Of a stretch of DNA of 13,208 nucleotides, positions 1-7,409 are shown piece by piece. Within the stretch, counting starts at the first letter, position 1. Every line of letters begins with the position of its first letter. The notes beneath the pieces were generated by a model, which was not told the DNA's origin, made no database searches, and saw only the letters and a list, made by a program, of their open reading frames with translations. The translations under genes and the position numbers were made by a program. This DNA comes from DASYRX01 sp035253645 (GTDB lineage Bacteria > Gemmatimonadota > Gemmatimonadetes > Gemmatimonadales > Gemmatimonadaceae), in assembly GCA_035253645.1 (NCBI GenBank), contig DATFBW010000220.1, positions 1 through 13,208 on the forward strand, read 5' to 3'.

Positions 1-1339
1 CTTCATCCTGCAACGAGCGACACGCGAGGCCGATGAGGACGCCTGTCCGCGCCACTTCGTACGGCGCCTCTAATTCACGCCATGTTGTCGATGCTGCGCG
101 CAACGATTCGAGCGCTTCACGGGATCGCCCCTCGGCAAGGAACACGCTGCCGGTTGCATACGACGCGACGGCCTGGAGAAAAGACGAATTGAGACGCGTG
201 GCGATATCCGCCAAGTCCGCAGCCGCCTTGCGTGCCTGCTGTAGATCATCCGAGGCGAGCATGATCTCAACACATGCGCCTAACAAGCTCGCGCGTGCGC
301 GTTCAGTTTTCGATTCGTCCACCACACGAGTGATCGCCGCTCTCGCCGCATCGATTTGACCTTGCGCCAAGCGCAACTGCGCCAATCCGGGATGCGGCCG
401 CCGTCCCCACTCACTCGCCTGTCGATAGCATTCTTCCGCTTGTGTGAATTCTCCGCGCAACCGGTGCAGCTCGCCCTGTTGATAGAGAGCTTTGCCAACG
501 GCGCGTTCGCCCCGCTCGGCCAGGGTTTCTCGGGCTCGTTCCACTTCATGCATCGCGTCGAGCCATGCGCCGTGAAGGCTCATGATTTCGGCCCTGCGGA
601 CGAGACATTGACCGCGATACGGAATCATGTCAGGCCGCGACTCACACCACTGGCTCAGCGCGTCGGTCCACTCGTGTGCCCGCCGCAAGTCGAAGATCTC
701 GCTGCAGGTTTCGATGATAGCGCAGTACACGAGGCCAGCGATCGTCGGTTCAACTTCCCCAGTGGTCACCGCGACCATGACTTCATCAAACAGCGCGACG
801 CCCTGTTCGGTCTGGCCTAACGTGATCAACGCTTGTCCCTGCGCCATCCGCGCCAGCGTTACGAGACTCGCATCGCGAAAGCGAGCACCGATCGCGGCGG
901 CCTGACTCAACTCATCGTGCGCAGCTCGAGGGTCGCCACCGAACAGCTTTTGAATCGCGCCGGGCACGATGAGGTAGCCCCGCTCGACGCAATCCGGCGG
1001 ACAGTCATCGAGAATGCGCCGAGCACGCGCGATCCAGCCTCCGCTGCGCGCCATCTCACCGCGACCCATGAGGGAGAAACCAAGCCAGAACGCCATCTGA
1101 ACTGCCCGTCGTGCATCACCGCAGCCCAGCGCCTCGTTATGCGCGCGTACGAGGAGCTCTTCGCTCTCGGCGTCCTTGCCGATCAAATACGCCGCGGTCG
1201 CCAGCCGCTCCAGGTCATCGAGGCCGAGTGACGACTCACGGTCCGCTGCCAATAGGTCGGTGTACGCCTGGCGCCACTTCTGACGTTCGAACGCTTCTCG
1301 TCCTCGGGTTAGCTCGGTTGTCGCAGTCATTGGTGGCAT
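1..1339 (-). CDS. TPR-rich regulator resembling LuxR-family proteins, C-terminus cut by window edge
   Basis: An uninterrupted reading frame of about 445 codons runs off the left edge, so the C-terminus is missing. The protein starts MTATTELTRGREAFERQKW and is almost entirely helical repeats of TPR type, for example ALYQQGELHRLRGEFTQAEE and the A-x-G-x-x-F/L-x-x-G pattern at several points. No transmembrane segment or signal peptide is visible. From memory it resembles a family of about 550-residue proteins with an N-terminal TPR array and a C-terminal LuxR-type helix-turn-helix. The DNA-binding domain would lie outside the window, so the regulator call is inference and the TPR array is what is seen. 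Two in-frame ATGs are possible, at 1339 (MPPMTA...) and 1330 (MTA...); neither has a clear Shine-Dalgarno. The gene is divergent from the SIMPL gene across about 155 bases. Within it, GTTAGGC at 815-822 supplies a TTA leucine codon. Confidence 0.8.
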   Translation of the reverse strand, partial: MPPMTATTELTRGREAFERQKWRQAYTDLLAADRESSLGLDDLERLATAAYLIGKDAESEELLVRAHNEALGCGDARRAVQMAFWLGFSLMGRGEMARSGGWIARARRILDDCPPDCVERGYLIVPGAIQKLFGGDPRAAHDELSQAAAIGARFRDASLVTLARMAQGQALITLGQTEQGVALFDEVMVAVTTGEVEPTIAGLVYCAIIETCSEIFDLRRAHEWTDALSQWCESRPDMIPYRGQCLVRRAEIMSLHGAWLDAMHEVERARETLAERGERAVGKALYQQGELHRLRGEFTQAEECYRQASEWGRRPHPGLAQLRLAQGQIDAARAAITRVVDESKTERARASLLGACVEIMLASDDLQQARKAAADLADIATRLNSSFLQAVASYATGSVFLAEGRSREALESLRAASTTWRELEAPYEVARTGVLIGLACRSLQDE

Positions 1340-1359
1340 CAATAGGCCCACGAGCGCCC

Positions 1360-1393
1360 GCCGGTGCTAGCGAGCGCGAGCGCAGGCACCGGC
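1360..1393. repeat. Inverted repeat between divergent genes
   Basis: GCCGGTGC (1360-1367) is repeated as its exact reverse complement GCACCGGC (1386-1393) with an 18-base GC-rich loop. It sits in the short divergent region between the TPR-regulator gene and the SIMPL gene, where it could fold in the leader of either transcript or be a protein site. No T-run follows, so it is not a typical terminator. No convincing promoter hexamers were found in this region on either strand. Function unknown. Confidence 0.35.
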
Positions 1394-1493
1394 TGCCCGC
1401 CGCTCCGACGCAACACGACGAAGCGTTTCAGCAAATGTGTGCGAATGTGAACCACTGGTGACGTCTCCATGGATAAACCCGCAGGAGGTCATC

Positions 1494-2258
1494 ATGTCTA
1501 CTCTCAGTCGTACAGTATGCGTAGTCGCCGGTCTGGCGGTGCCCACGCTATCGAAGGCACAGCCGAGCCCGTCGCCCGCGCCAGCACCACCGCATATCGC
1601 GGCTAGCGCCATCGGCGAGACGCGCGTGACGCCTGACCGCGCGATCGTACAAGTAACTGTCGACGCGCGAGCCGAGTCCGCCGCGCGCGCCGGTTCGCAG
1701 AACCGCGACAAGCAAGATCGAGTGATCGCGGCGGTCAAGTTACAGGGCGTCGCGGCCCCGCAGATACGGACCACCGGGTACCATGTTCATCCCGAGTACG
1801 CGGAGCCCGAGCGCGGGAAGCCGCCGCGCGTCACGGGCTATCGCGCCACCAACACGATCCAGGTCGAAGTGCGCAGTATCGACAATATCGGTAAGGTGAT
1901 CGACGCGGCGCTCGGCGCCGGCGCGACGAACATCGGCTCGGTCGGATTGTACGCGTCGAATACGGATTCAGCGCGCCGTGAGGCGGTGCGGCTCGCAGTC
2001 ACAAAGGCACGCAGCGAGGCCGAGGCGGCGGCCGTTGCGGCGGGTGGCGCGTTAGGCACGCTCGTTGAGCTGACGATCGATCCGGGAGCGATTCCGCGGC
2101 CGCTTCTGCAGAGCGTGGCCCTGACAGGTGCATCGGCGTCGCGCCGCGGTCTCGCGGAAGGAGACTTGGCTGCGAGCTACACCCCGGTTGAACCGGGTGA
2201 GTCGCTCGTTCTGGTGGCTGTTCGCGCGCGCTGGGAGTTCGTGCCTGGCCCGCGCTGA
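1494..2258 (+). CDS. Exported SIMPL-domain (DUF541) protein
   Basis: The product is 254 residues. Residues 1-22 form a signal peptide ending SKA before Q, so the mature protein should be outside the inner membrane, in the periplasm or outer-membrane associated. The rest fits the SIMPL/DUF541 fold: IAASAIGETRVTPDRAIVQV as first strand, then a DKQDRVIAAVKLQGV helix, an IRTTGYHVHPEY segment, GYRATNTIQVEV, GKVIDAALGAGATNIGSVG, and an Ala-rich helix leading to GGALGTLVEL. The family includes BP26/OMP28 and YggE-like proteins with a role in envelope stress; the exact biochemical function is not known. The start at 1494 is chosen because AGGAGG (1483-1488) lies five bases upstream and the signal peptide begins there; the longer reading from 1437 adds 19 residues without either support. 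It converges on the histidine kinase gene with six bases between stops and no room for a separate terminator hairpin. Confidence 0.88.
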   Translation: MSTLSRTVCVVAGLAVPTLSKAQPSPSPAPAPPHIAASAIGETRVTPDRAIVQVTVDARAESAARAGSQNRDKQDRVIAAVKLQGVAAPQIRTTGYHVHPEYAEPERGKPPRVTGYRATNTIQVEVRSIDNIGKVIDAALGAGATNIGSVGLYASNTDSARREAVRLAVTKARSEAEAAAVAAGGALGTLVELTIDPGAIPRPLLQSVALTGASASRRGLAEGDLAASYTPVEPGESLVLVAVRARWEFVPGPR

Positions 2259-2264
2259 ACCCGG

Positions 2265-3770
2265 CTACGGCAGGGCGCCGATCGGTCTCTCGGCTTCGTT
2301 AGGCTTGGCCACGGGAATTCGCACGCAGAACTCGGTGCGTCCTGGTTGCGTGTCCACAGCGATATGGCCGTGGTGTGTCATCACAATGCGGCGCGCGATA
2401 TCCAAACCTAGCCCTGTCCCCTGGCCGATCGGCTTGGTCGTGAAAAAGATGTCGAAGATCCTGCTCTGGATATCCGAAGGTATCCCCGGCCCATCATCGA
2501 TTACTCGAACCACCGCGTTGTCAGCCTCGCACTCGGCGCTAACAACAACGAGCCCACCCTCGCCGACAGCATCGATCGCGTTCTCGATCAAATTGGCCCA
2601 CACCTGATTGAGCTCAGCACCCATGGCTGTTACCTGTGGGAGGCTGGGTGCGACTTCGAGTCGCACGGCGACGGATTTATCGCGAGCCTTCGCGCCCATT
2701 ATCGCAATCGTATCCTCGAGCCCTTGCGCAATATCAGTCGGCGCCATGCCAGCGGCGCGGTCTGTATACGTGAAACGCTTCACAGCGCCGACCAGATCGT
2801 GAATGCGTGTCGTGGCGCGCTGAATGTCTTTTGCAAGGGAAAGCACCGCGAACTCGGCGGCGATCCATCGGACTGCAACGCCAAGCTTTTCAGCGCCCAC
2901 GATCTCTATTACTCGGTCCAGCCCGTCTATCGTTAGGCCGCTCTCCGCCAGAGAAGCAGCTGCATCGAGCGCAACCCCGTGTTCTCCGAACCACGTCGCG
3001 AATTCGTCCTCACGATCGATGCGCTCCGTAACTGAGAAGACGCCGGTCGTGGCAGGAACAAGACTTTCTTTACATATCAGAGCGAGCCGGCTGAGCTGCT
3101 CGTCAGTTAGTTGCGCTGCGCCAAGGGCTTGCGCTGCGGCGCTCACTTCACGAATGGCGTCGTTGAGCAAAGATGCGCTACGCACGGTCGCCGACGCGGG
3201 GTTATTCAATTCATGCGCGAGCCCCGCGCCTAGACGGCCAAGCGCCACCATCTTCTCATCCTGCCAACTCGTCGACGCAAACAGGCTTGCACGGTCCAGC
3301 ATGACATGCACGAGGACCGCGACCAGGGTCGGGCAGTCGCGGATCAGCTCAGGAAATCGGTCGCGATGAATGGCCAGCGCTTCGGTCGGCTCGACCGCAC
3401 GCACGAAAACAGGGGACCTTCCCAAGCGCGAGAAAGGAAGGACGCCACTGGCATCCCCCGCCTCCGAGTCAAGCGAGTGCAGACGACCGGTCCCGCGGTC
3501 AACGATCGCAGAAATTCGTCCGCTCAGCAGGAGGAACATGTCGATGACTTGTTCATCCTTGCGTGCTAGCAGATCGCCGGCTTCGAATCGACGTAGCTCG
3601 CCGTTTGCTACTAGCCAGTCCAACTCGCTACGTGGCACTCCTTGCAGCGTTTTGAGCTGCGCCAGTCGGTCGACGAGATCGGTTGAGCTGTCCGCGAGCG
3701 TCGTCACTTGGTCCTCGGAATCGCGACGTGCTCCCAAGCTGTCGCCATACTCCAGCTTTGTGAAGCGCAT
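2265..3770 (-). CDS. Orphan sensor histidine kinase with N-terminal cyclic-nucleotide-binding-type domain
   Basis: A 501-residue soluble protein with no transmembrane segment. Residues about 34-160 look like a cyclic-nucleotide-binding/Crp-type sensory domain (LRRFEAGDLLARKDEQ, then LLLSGRISAIVDRG). The H-box follows, GRLGAGLAHELNNPAS, with the phospho-accepting histidine at about 186. The HATPase_c domain has an N-box NLIENAIDAV (393-402), a G1 box DDGPGIP (425-431), an F box IFFTTKP and a G2 box GQGTGLGL (449-456), so all catalytic boxes are present. The distance from H-box to N-box is about 200 residues, longer than usual, with a helical insert around 205-320. No response regulator is encoded nearby. 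The start is uncertain: ATG at 3770 has no Shine-Dalgarno, while GTG at 3707 has GAGGA four bases upstream and would begin nearer the conserved DLVDRLAQLKTL segment. It lies 68 bases downstream of the permease gene on the same strand with no visible terminator, so it may be co-transcribed with it. Confidence 0.88.
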   Translation of the reverse strand: MRFTKLEYGDSLGARRDSEDQVTTLADSSTDLVDRLAQLKTLQGVPRSELDWLVANGELRRFEAGDLLARKDEQVIDMFLLLSGRISAIVDRGTGRLHSLDSEAGDASGVLPFSRLGRSPVFVRAVEPTEALAIHRDRFPELIRDCPTLVAVLVHVMLDRASLFASTSWQDEKMVALGRLGAGLAHELNNPASATVRSASLLNDAIREVSAAAQALGAAQLTDEQLSRLALICKESLVPATTGVFSVTERIDREDEFATWFGEHGVALDAAASLAESGLTIDGLDRVIEIVGAEKLGVAVRWIAAEFAVLSLAKDIQRATTRIHDLVGAVKRFTYTDRAAGMAPTDIAQGLEDTIAIMGAKARDKSVAVRLEVAPSLPQVTAMGAELNQVWANLIENAIDAVGEGGLVVVSAECEADNAVVRVIDDGPGIPSDIQSRIFDIFFTTKPIGQGTGLGLDIARRIVMTHHGHIAVDTQPGRTEFCVRIPVAKPNEAERPIGALP

Positions 3771-3838
3771 GCGAGGACGGTGGCATCAGTGGCGGCCTCT
3801 CGCGCTCTGACGGCTGGTCGATCTTTTCCCCGCCTCTG

Positions 3839-6577
3839 TTACTCCGCTCGCATTGCGCGCATTGGATCCACAATCGTCGCACGGCGCGCTGGAACCCATG
3901 AGGCCGCGAGCGCAACCACAGCCATGGCAACGGCGACGCTCGTTAGGGTTATCGGATCGCCAGGACCGACTTGGACAAACAACGCTCGCATCAAGCGGGC
4001 TACCCCCCAAGCACCGGCGATGCCGATCGCCAGACCGACGGCCGCCAGCCTAACGCCCTCGGACAGAACAAAACGCAGCACGCTGCCGCGCTGCGCACCG
4101 AGTGCCATGCGCAGGCCCAGCTCGAACTTTCTCTGGGTAACTCCGTACGCGATAACGCCGTAGATGCCGATGCCCGCGAGGACCAGCGCGACCGTGGCAA
4201 AGCCGAGCAAGAGCTGTGTGCTGAATCGACGGCTCGCCACGGATTTGGCGACGACTTGGTCCATCGATTGGATCTGTGCCAGCGGCGCGGAGGGTTCGAG
4301 CTCGCGCACGATCTGGCGCACGGCACCGATGAGACGCAGCGGACTCCCTTCCGTGCGAATCACCAGGTTCATGTCCGACGGCCAGTAGTATGCGCTCAAG
4401 CCGGATTGTGCGTGCGGGAAGAACATTGCTGGTGGTGGCTCGGACAAGAAGCCTCCTTCACGCACGTCCTTTACCACGCCAACAACCGTCGCCCACGGCG
4501 ATTTTTCATAGAGCATTTTGACGGTACCGCCGATCGCGCTCTTCCCGGGCCACAACGTCTTTTCCATCGTCTCGTTCACGACCGCGACGAGCGGCGCACC
4601 GGCCCGGTCAGCCTCGCTGAACGTACGACCCCTAACGAGTTGGATGCCCATCGTCTCGAAGTACCCGGGTGACACCTGTTGCGGCATGGCGCTTGGCGCT
4701 GCAGCGACTGAGGTCATCGGTGCACCATCGATCAGGATCGACCAGCTGGCCCAGCCGTCCCGCACCGGAAGGTCGCCGACGATCGCGGCTGAGCGTACAC
4801 CACTGAGCGCGCGCACGCGCTGCAGCGCCATCTGATACAACAGCACGGACTTCTCTCCCTCATACTCGCTTGCCGGCAGACTCACGCGCACGGTGAGGAT
4901 GTTCTTCGGATCGAAGCCGAGGTCGATGGCTTGCATGTTGGCGAAGGACCGCATCATGAGACCGGCCGCGCTGAGCGTGATCGTCGCCAGGGCGACTTCG
5001 CTGATCACCAACGCGCGCCGCAGCCGTGTGAGCGCGCGTGCCTGACCGCCTGCACGGCCCGTTTCCTTCAGCGTTTCACCGCTCGCGTCGGGTGCCGACT
5101 TGAGCGCAGGGACGAGCCCGAAGAGCAGGCCGGTACCTAACGAGGCGATGAGGCTGAATAACAACACAGGGAGGTCCAAACGCACCTCGTCCAGGCGTGG
5201 GATGGTGCTCGGCGCAACCGCCACCAGGAGACGAACGCCTTGCCATGCCAGGAGGACGCCGAGCGCGCCTCCGACCAGCGCGTACAGCGAGCTTTCGGTG
5301 AGCACTTGGCGTACGAGGCGCACACGGGATGCGCCTAACGCGGACCGGACGGCCAGCTCCTTGCGGCGTGTCTCGCCCCGTACCAGGAGCAAGTTCGCCA
5401 CGTTCACGCAGGCGATGAGCAGCACGAATGCCACCGCGCCGAGGAGCGCGTAGAGATACGGTCGCGTCTTCCCCAGCATTGAATCGGCCAGGAGTGACGC
5501 GTTGACTTGAAGGGGTTTGTCCGGGGCGTAGGTGTCGGGATACTCGCGCGTCCAGCGGCGCCCCAGGGCATTCAACTCGGTCACGGCCCCCGCGAACGTC
5601 GTGTTCGTCGCGAGTTTGGCGATCACTGTCAGATAATGATTGTTGCGGGTCCACAGACTGTCCGTGTTGAGGCGCAGTGGGATCCACACATCGATCGACG
5701 GTGACGGGTAAGCGAACCGTAAGGGCATGACGCCGACCACAGTGCGCGGTCTGCCATTGAGCATCAATTCTTGCCCGACAATGCCGCGATCGCCTGCATA
5801 ACGACGCTGCCAGAGCCCGTAGCTCAGAATAATGACCTCTGCTGCGCCCGGCTTATCCTCGTCAGGCGTGAACGCGCGGCCGACTTCGGGACTCACGCCA
5901 AGAATCTGAAAGAACCCGTCAGAGACCCGTACCGCGCGGATGCGCTCAGCCTCATCGCCTTCACCGGTCAGGTTGCCACCCCCATACGCAAACGCGGCCA
6001 GTTGCTCGAGCGAGCGGGCCTGTTGCTTGTAGTCGATGAATTCGGGCTCCGATACCGTGCCGTAGGGTACCGCGTGCTCGAGCAGCATCAGCCGCTGCGG
6101 GTCTGCATACGGGAGTGGGCGCAGGAGGATGCCATTGACGACCGAGAAGATCGCCACCGTAGCGCCGATGCCGAGCGTCAGAGTCGCGAGAATGATCGCG
6201 CTGAACGCCGGGCGGCTCGTTAGGTCCCGGATGGCGTAGCGTGCGTCCTGTAGTATCGTCGAGAGCATCCAATCCCTCCTTCGCGCCGCGCGAATGGTTG
6301 GTGTTCTGCCGGCGGCGATCGAGTGCCGGACGGCGCGAACGACGGAGTCGAATCGCGCGGGTATGGCGTTGCGTGCAAAATCGAGGAGAACGCGGGGCCA
6401 GACCACGAACGGCGCGGCCATCGGGTATGTCGCATAGGTCCGCGTTAGGCGATCGCGGAAGAACTCCACCATGGCATCGCCGAACTCCTCGCGGAAGTCG
6501 CGCGGGTATAAGTGCAGCAGCGCACGGTAGACGTGCTCCTGAATGCCGCGCGGCCGGCTGCGTTGAAAGTCACTCAT
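3839..6577 (-). CDS. ADOP-type MacB/FtsX ABC transporter permease
   Basis: The 912-residue protein has the full architecture of the Acidobacterial duplicated orphan permease type. Residues 1-80 form a soluble prefix domain (VYRALLHLYPRDFREEFGDAM). A first membrane helix spans about 126-150 and is followed by a MacB-like periplasmic domain. Three further helices (about 374-398, 430-456, 468-490) and another at 520-545 precede the second periplasmic domain. The last three helices are at about 787-811, 839-862 and 877-897. The repeated FtsX signature appears twice, RRKELAVRSALGAS at 404-417 and KFELGLRMALGAQ at 817-829, and the C-terminus ends in the typical VPARRATIVDPMRAMR. No ATPase is encoded, as usual for orphan permeases. 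Related MacB permeases are mechanotransmission proteins acting on envelope substrates or efflux; the substrate here is unknown. The start overlaps the padR stop by four bases (ATGA), indicating translational coupling. Confidence 0.94.
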   Translation of the reverse strand: MSDFQRSRPRGIQEHVYRALLHLYPRDFREEFGDAMVEFFRDRLTRTYATYPMAAPFVVWPRVLLDFARNAIPARFDSVVRAVRHSIAAGRTPTIRAARRRDWMLSTILQDARYAIRDLTSRPAFSAIILATLTLGIGATVAIFSVVNGILLRPLPYADPQRLMLLEHAVPYGTVSEPEFIDYKQQARSLEQLAAFAYGGGNLTGEGDEAERIRAVRVSDGFFQILGVSPEVGRAFTPDEDKPGAAEVIILSYGLWQRRYAGDRGIVGQELMLNGRPRTVVGVMPLRFAYPSPSIDVWIPLRLNTDSLWTRNNHYLTVIAKLATNTTFAGAVTELNALGRRWTREYPDTYAPDKPLQVNASLLADSMLGKTRPYLYALLGAVAFVLLIACVNVANLLLVRGETRRKELAVRSALGASRVRLVRQVLTESSLYALVGGALGVLLAWQGVRLLVAVAPSTIPRLDEVRLDLPVLLFSLIASLGTGLLFGLVPALKSAPDASGETLKETGRAGGQARALTRLRRALVISEVALATITLSAAGLMMRSFANMQAIDLGFDPKNILTVRVSLPASEYEGEKSVLLYQMALQRVRALSGVRSAAIVGDLPVRDGWASWSILIDGAPMTSVAAAPSAMPQQVSPGYFETMGIQLVRGRTFSEADRAGAPLVAVVNETMEKTLWPGKSAIGGTVKMLYEKSPWATVVGVVKDVREGGFLSEPPPAMFFPHAQSGLSAYYWPSDMNLVIRTEGSPLRLIGAVRQIVRELEPSAPLAQIQSMDQVVAKSVASRRFSTQLLLGFATVALVLAGIGIYGVIAYGVTQRKFELGLRMALGAQRGSVLRFVLSEGVRLAAVGLAIGIAGAWGVARLMRALFVQVGPGDPITLTSVAVAMAVVALAASWVPARRATIVDPMRAMRAE

Positions 6578-6957
6578 CGTGCGCCTTGTGGCGCGAGCAA
6601 ACGCACTGACTCGGCGATGCGCACCAACCGGCGCAGGCGAGAGGCCTCAGCCGCGACCACCTTGCGACCGAACGGCGTTAGGCGGTAGTAGCGTCGCCGC
6701 TCATCATCCAGATCGGCAGCCGGTCGGCGGCTGCTTTCTTCCACGAGCCCGTCATCCTGCAGCCGTCGAATCGTGCGATACAGTGAACCAGCTTCGAGCT
6801 CGATGCCGCCCTCTGTGTGTTCGGCGACATCCTGCATGATCCCGTAGCCATGCCGATCACCGCTGCGGGCGAGCATGAGAAGAAGCAGGAAGTCGACCGC
6901 CTTGAGCGGGATGCGCGATTCCGGATCGCGTTCGCTGCGTGATGGAGTGGGAGGCAT
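6574..6957 (-). CDS. PadR-family transcriptional regulator
   Basis: The 127-residue protein is a typical winged-helix PadR regulator. Residues 18-32 form the first helix (LKAVDFLLLLMLARSG), followed by HGYGIMQDV, the recognition region GSLYRTIRRLQDDGLVEE at 57-74, and the wing RRYYRLTPFGRKV. The C-terminal helix after residue 100 is short, as in the small PadR class. ATG at 6957 has AGGA five bases upstream. The gene is first in a unit with the ADOP permease, overlapping it by four bases, which is the standard PadR-ADOP arrangement in which the regulator controls the permease. A perfect palindrome 32 bases upstream of the start is the obvious candidate operator, suggesting autoregulation. The inducing ligand is unknown. 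CGTTAGGC at 6676-6683 is antisense here and supplies a CTA-ACG (Leu-Thr) pair in YRLTPFG. Confidence 0.93.
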   Translation of the reverse strand: MPPTPSRSERDPESRIPLKAVDFLLLLMLARSGDRHGYGIMQDVAEHTEGGIELEAGSLYRTIRRLQDDGLVEESSRRPAADLDDERRRYYRLTPFGRKVVAAEASRLRRLVRIAESVRLLAPQGAR

Positions 6958-6989
6958 CGTTGTCCTGAGCGGGGAAAGCAGGCCGCCTG

Positions 6990-7012
6990 ACTATAGGCAT
7001 TTTGCCTATAGT
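6990..7012 (-). promoter_or_regulatory. Palindromic operator overlapping the -10 element of padR
   Basis: ACTATAGGCA (6990-6999) and TGCCTATAGT (7003-7012) are exact reverse complements separated by TTT. The 10-bp perfect arms would be a full site for a dimeric regulator. Read towards padR, the proximal arm contains TATAGT (6995-6990), a good sigma70-type -10 hexamer, which would start the transcript near 6983, about 26 bases before the padR ATG. No good -35 is seen. Binding by PadR here would block its own promoter. The assignment to PadR is inference from position and symmetry. Confidence 0.7.
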
Positions 7013-7046
7013 GCTGATTCGACAATGCTTCCGTCAGGAGGGTTTA

Positions 7047-7097
7047 ATGGCCGCGGCGCGACGCCGGTTGGATCCTGCACTGAACTCGCAGCGCTAG
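7047..7097 (+). CDS. Possible 16-residue small ORF divergent from padR
   Basis: AGGAGGG ends four bases before an ATG that opens a 16-codon frame (MAARRRLDPALNSQR-like, Arg-rich start) closed by TAG. The palindrome at 6990-7012 also shows TATAGT on the plus strand (7007-7012), so a short divergent transcript starting near 7019 would carry this frame. The strong ribosome-binding site is the only real support. It could equally be a chance match or the remnant of a decayed gene. No known peptide is recognised. Confidence 0.2.
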   Translation: MAAARRRLDPALNSQR

Positions 7098-7163
7098 GCG
7101 TCGCCGGCCCTGGACCCAGCCAGCTCTTCTTGAGATCGACAGGCTGCAGGCCTGCCGCCTTTA

Positions 7164-7181
7164 TTGCCCCTCCTGGGCTCG
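7164..7181 (-). repeat. Partial copy of the tRNA-Gln 3' end
   Basis: The 18 bases TTGCCCCTCCTGGGCTCG are an exact copy of 7256-7273, which is the discriminator, 3' acceptor strand and adjoining T-arm of the tRNA-Gln gene. The copy lies 92 bases beyond the end of the tRNA, and the sequences diverge on both sides of it. It may be an old attachment-site duplication or the remnant of a tandem tRNA-Gln gene. Confidence 0.7.
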
Positions 7182-7224
7182 GCCGCGCAGCGCCAGCAAG
7201 CGCGAGCACGGAAGGGACAATGAC

Positions 7225-7251
7225 AAACGGCACGCAAACGCGTGCCGTTTT
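7225..7251 (-). terminator. Rho-independent-type terminator after tRNA-Gln
   Basis: An 11-bp perfect stem is formed by AAACGGCACGC (7225-7235) and GCGTGCCGTTT (7240-7250) with a four-base loop. It begins five bases past the tRNA end in the direction of transcription. The T-run on the minus strand is short (three, then GTC), so termination may be moderate. On the plus strand it is followed by TTTT, so it may work both ways. Confidence 0.65.
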
Positions 7252-7255
7252 GGAG

Positions 7256-7328
7256 TTGCCCCTCCTGGGCTCGAACCAGGACTCTTCTGATCCAGAGTCA
7301 GACGTGTTGCCAGTTACACCAAGGGGCA
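7256..7328 (-). tRNA. tRNA-Gln (anticodon CTG)
   Basis: The reverse complement folds as a complete 73-base tRNA. The acceptor stem is TGCCCCT with AGGGGCA and discriminator A. The D-stem is GTGT with ACAC, and the anticodon stem TCTGA with TCAGA encloses the loop CTCTGGA, so the anticodon CTG (bases 7295-7293) reads CAG glutamine codons. The T-stem CCTGG with CCAGG carries the loop TTCGAGC. The 3' CCA is not encoded. A candidate promoter lies 32 bases upstream and a hairpin terminator follows directly. It is divergent from the lipoprotein gene at 7410. Confidence 0.95.
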
Positions 7329-7359
7329 CCGAACCTCTGATCACTCAAAGGCGTACGAC

Positions 7360-7388
7360 AAGGTAGTCCGCCCCAAATACCCGTTCAA
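7360..7388 (-). promoter_or_regulatory. Candidate sigma70-type promoter of tRNA-Gln
   Basis: On the minus strand TTGAAC (7388-7383) is followed after exactly 17 bases by TACCTT (7365-7360). The first hexamer matches the -35 consensus at five of six positions, the second is a weak -10. Initiation would be about 25 bases before the mature tRNA 5' end. It lies inside the 81-base gap to the divergent gene at 7410. Confidence 0.45.
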
Positions 7389-7409
7389 CCCTGCGTCAGA
7401 TTCCTCCTC

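Noticed and set aside
356..1231. Plus-strand frames of 132-154 codons
   Set aside because: They are antisense to one continuous minus frame from 1339 to the left edge whose translation is clearly TPR-like.
2259..2264. Terminator between the convergent SIMPL and kinase genes
   Set aside because: Only six bases separate the stops and no hairpin with T-run was found around them.
3971..4672. 233-codon plus frame
   Set aside because: Antisense shadow of the ADOP permease, with low-complexity GC-driven composition.
5076..5687. 203-codon minus frame
   Set aside because: Overlaps the ADOP permease in another frame on the same strand; Arg/Pro-rich nonsense composition.
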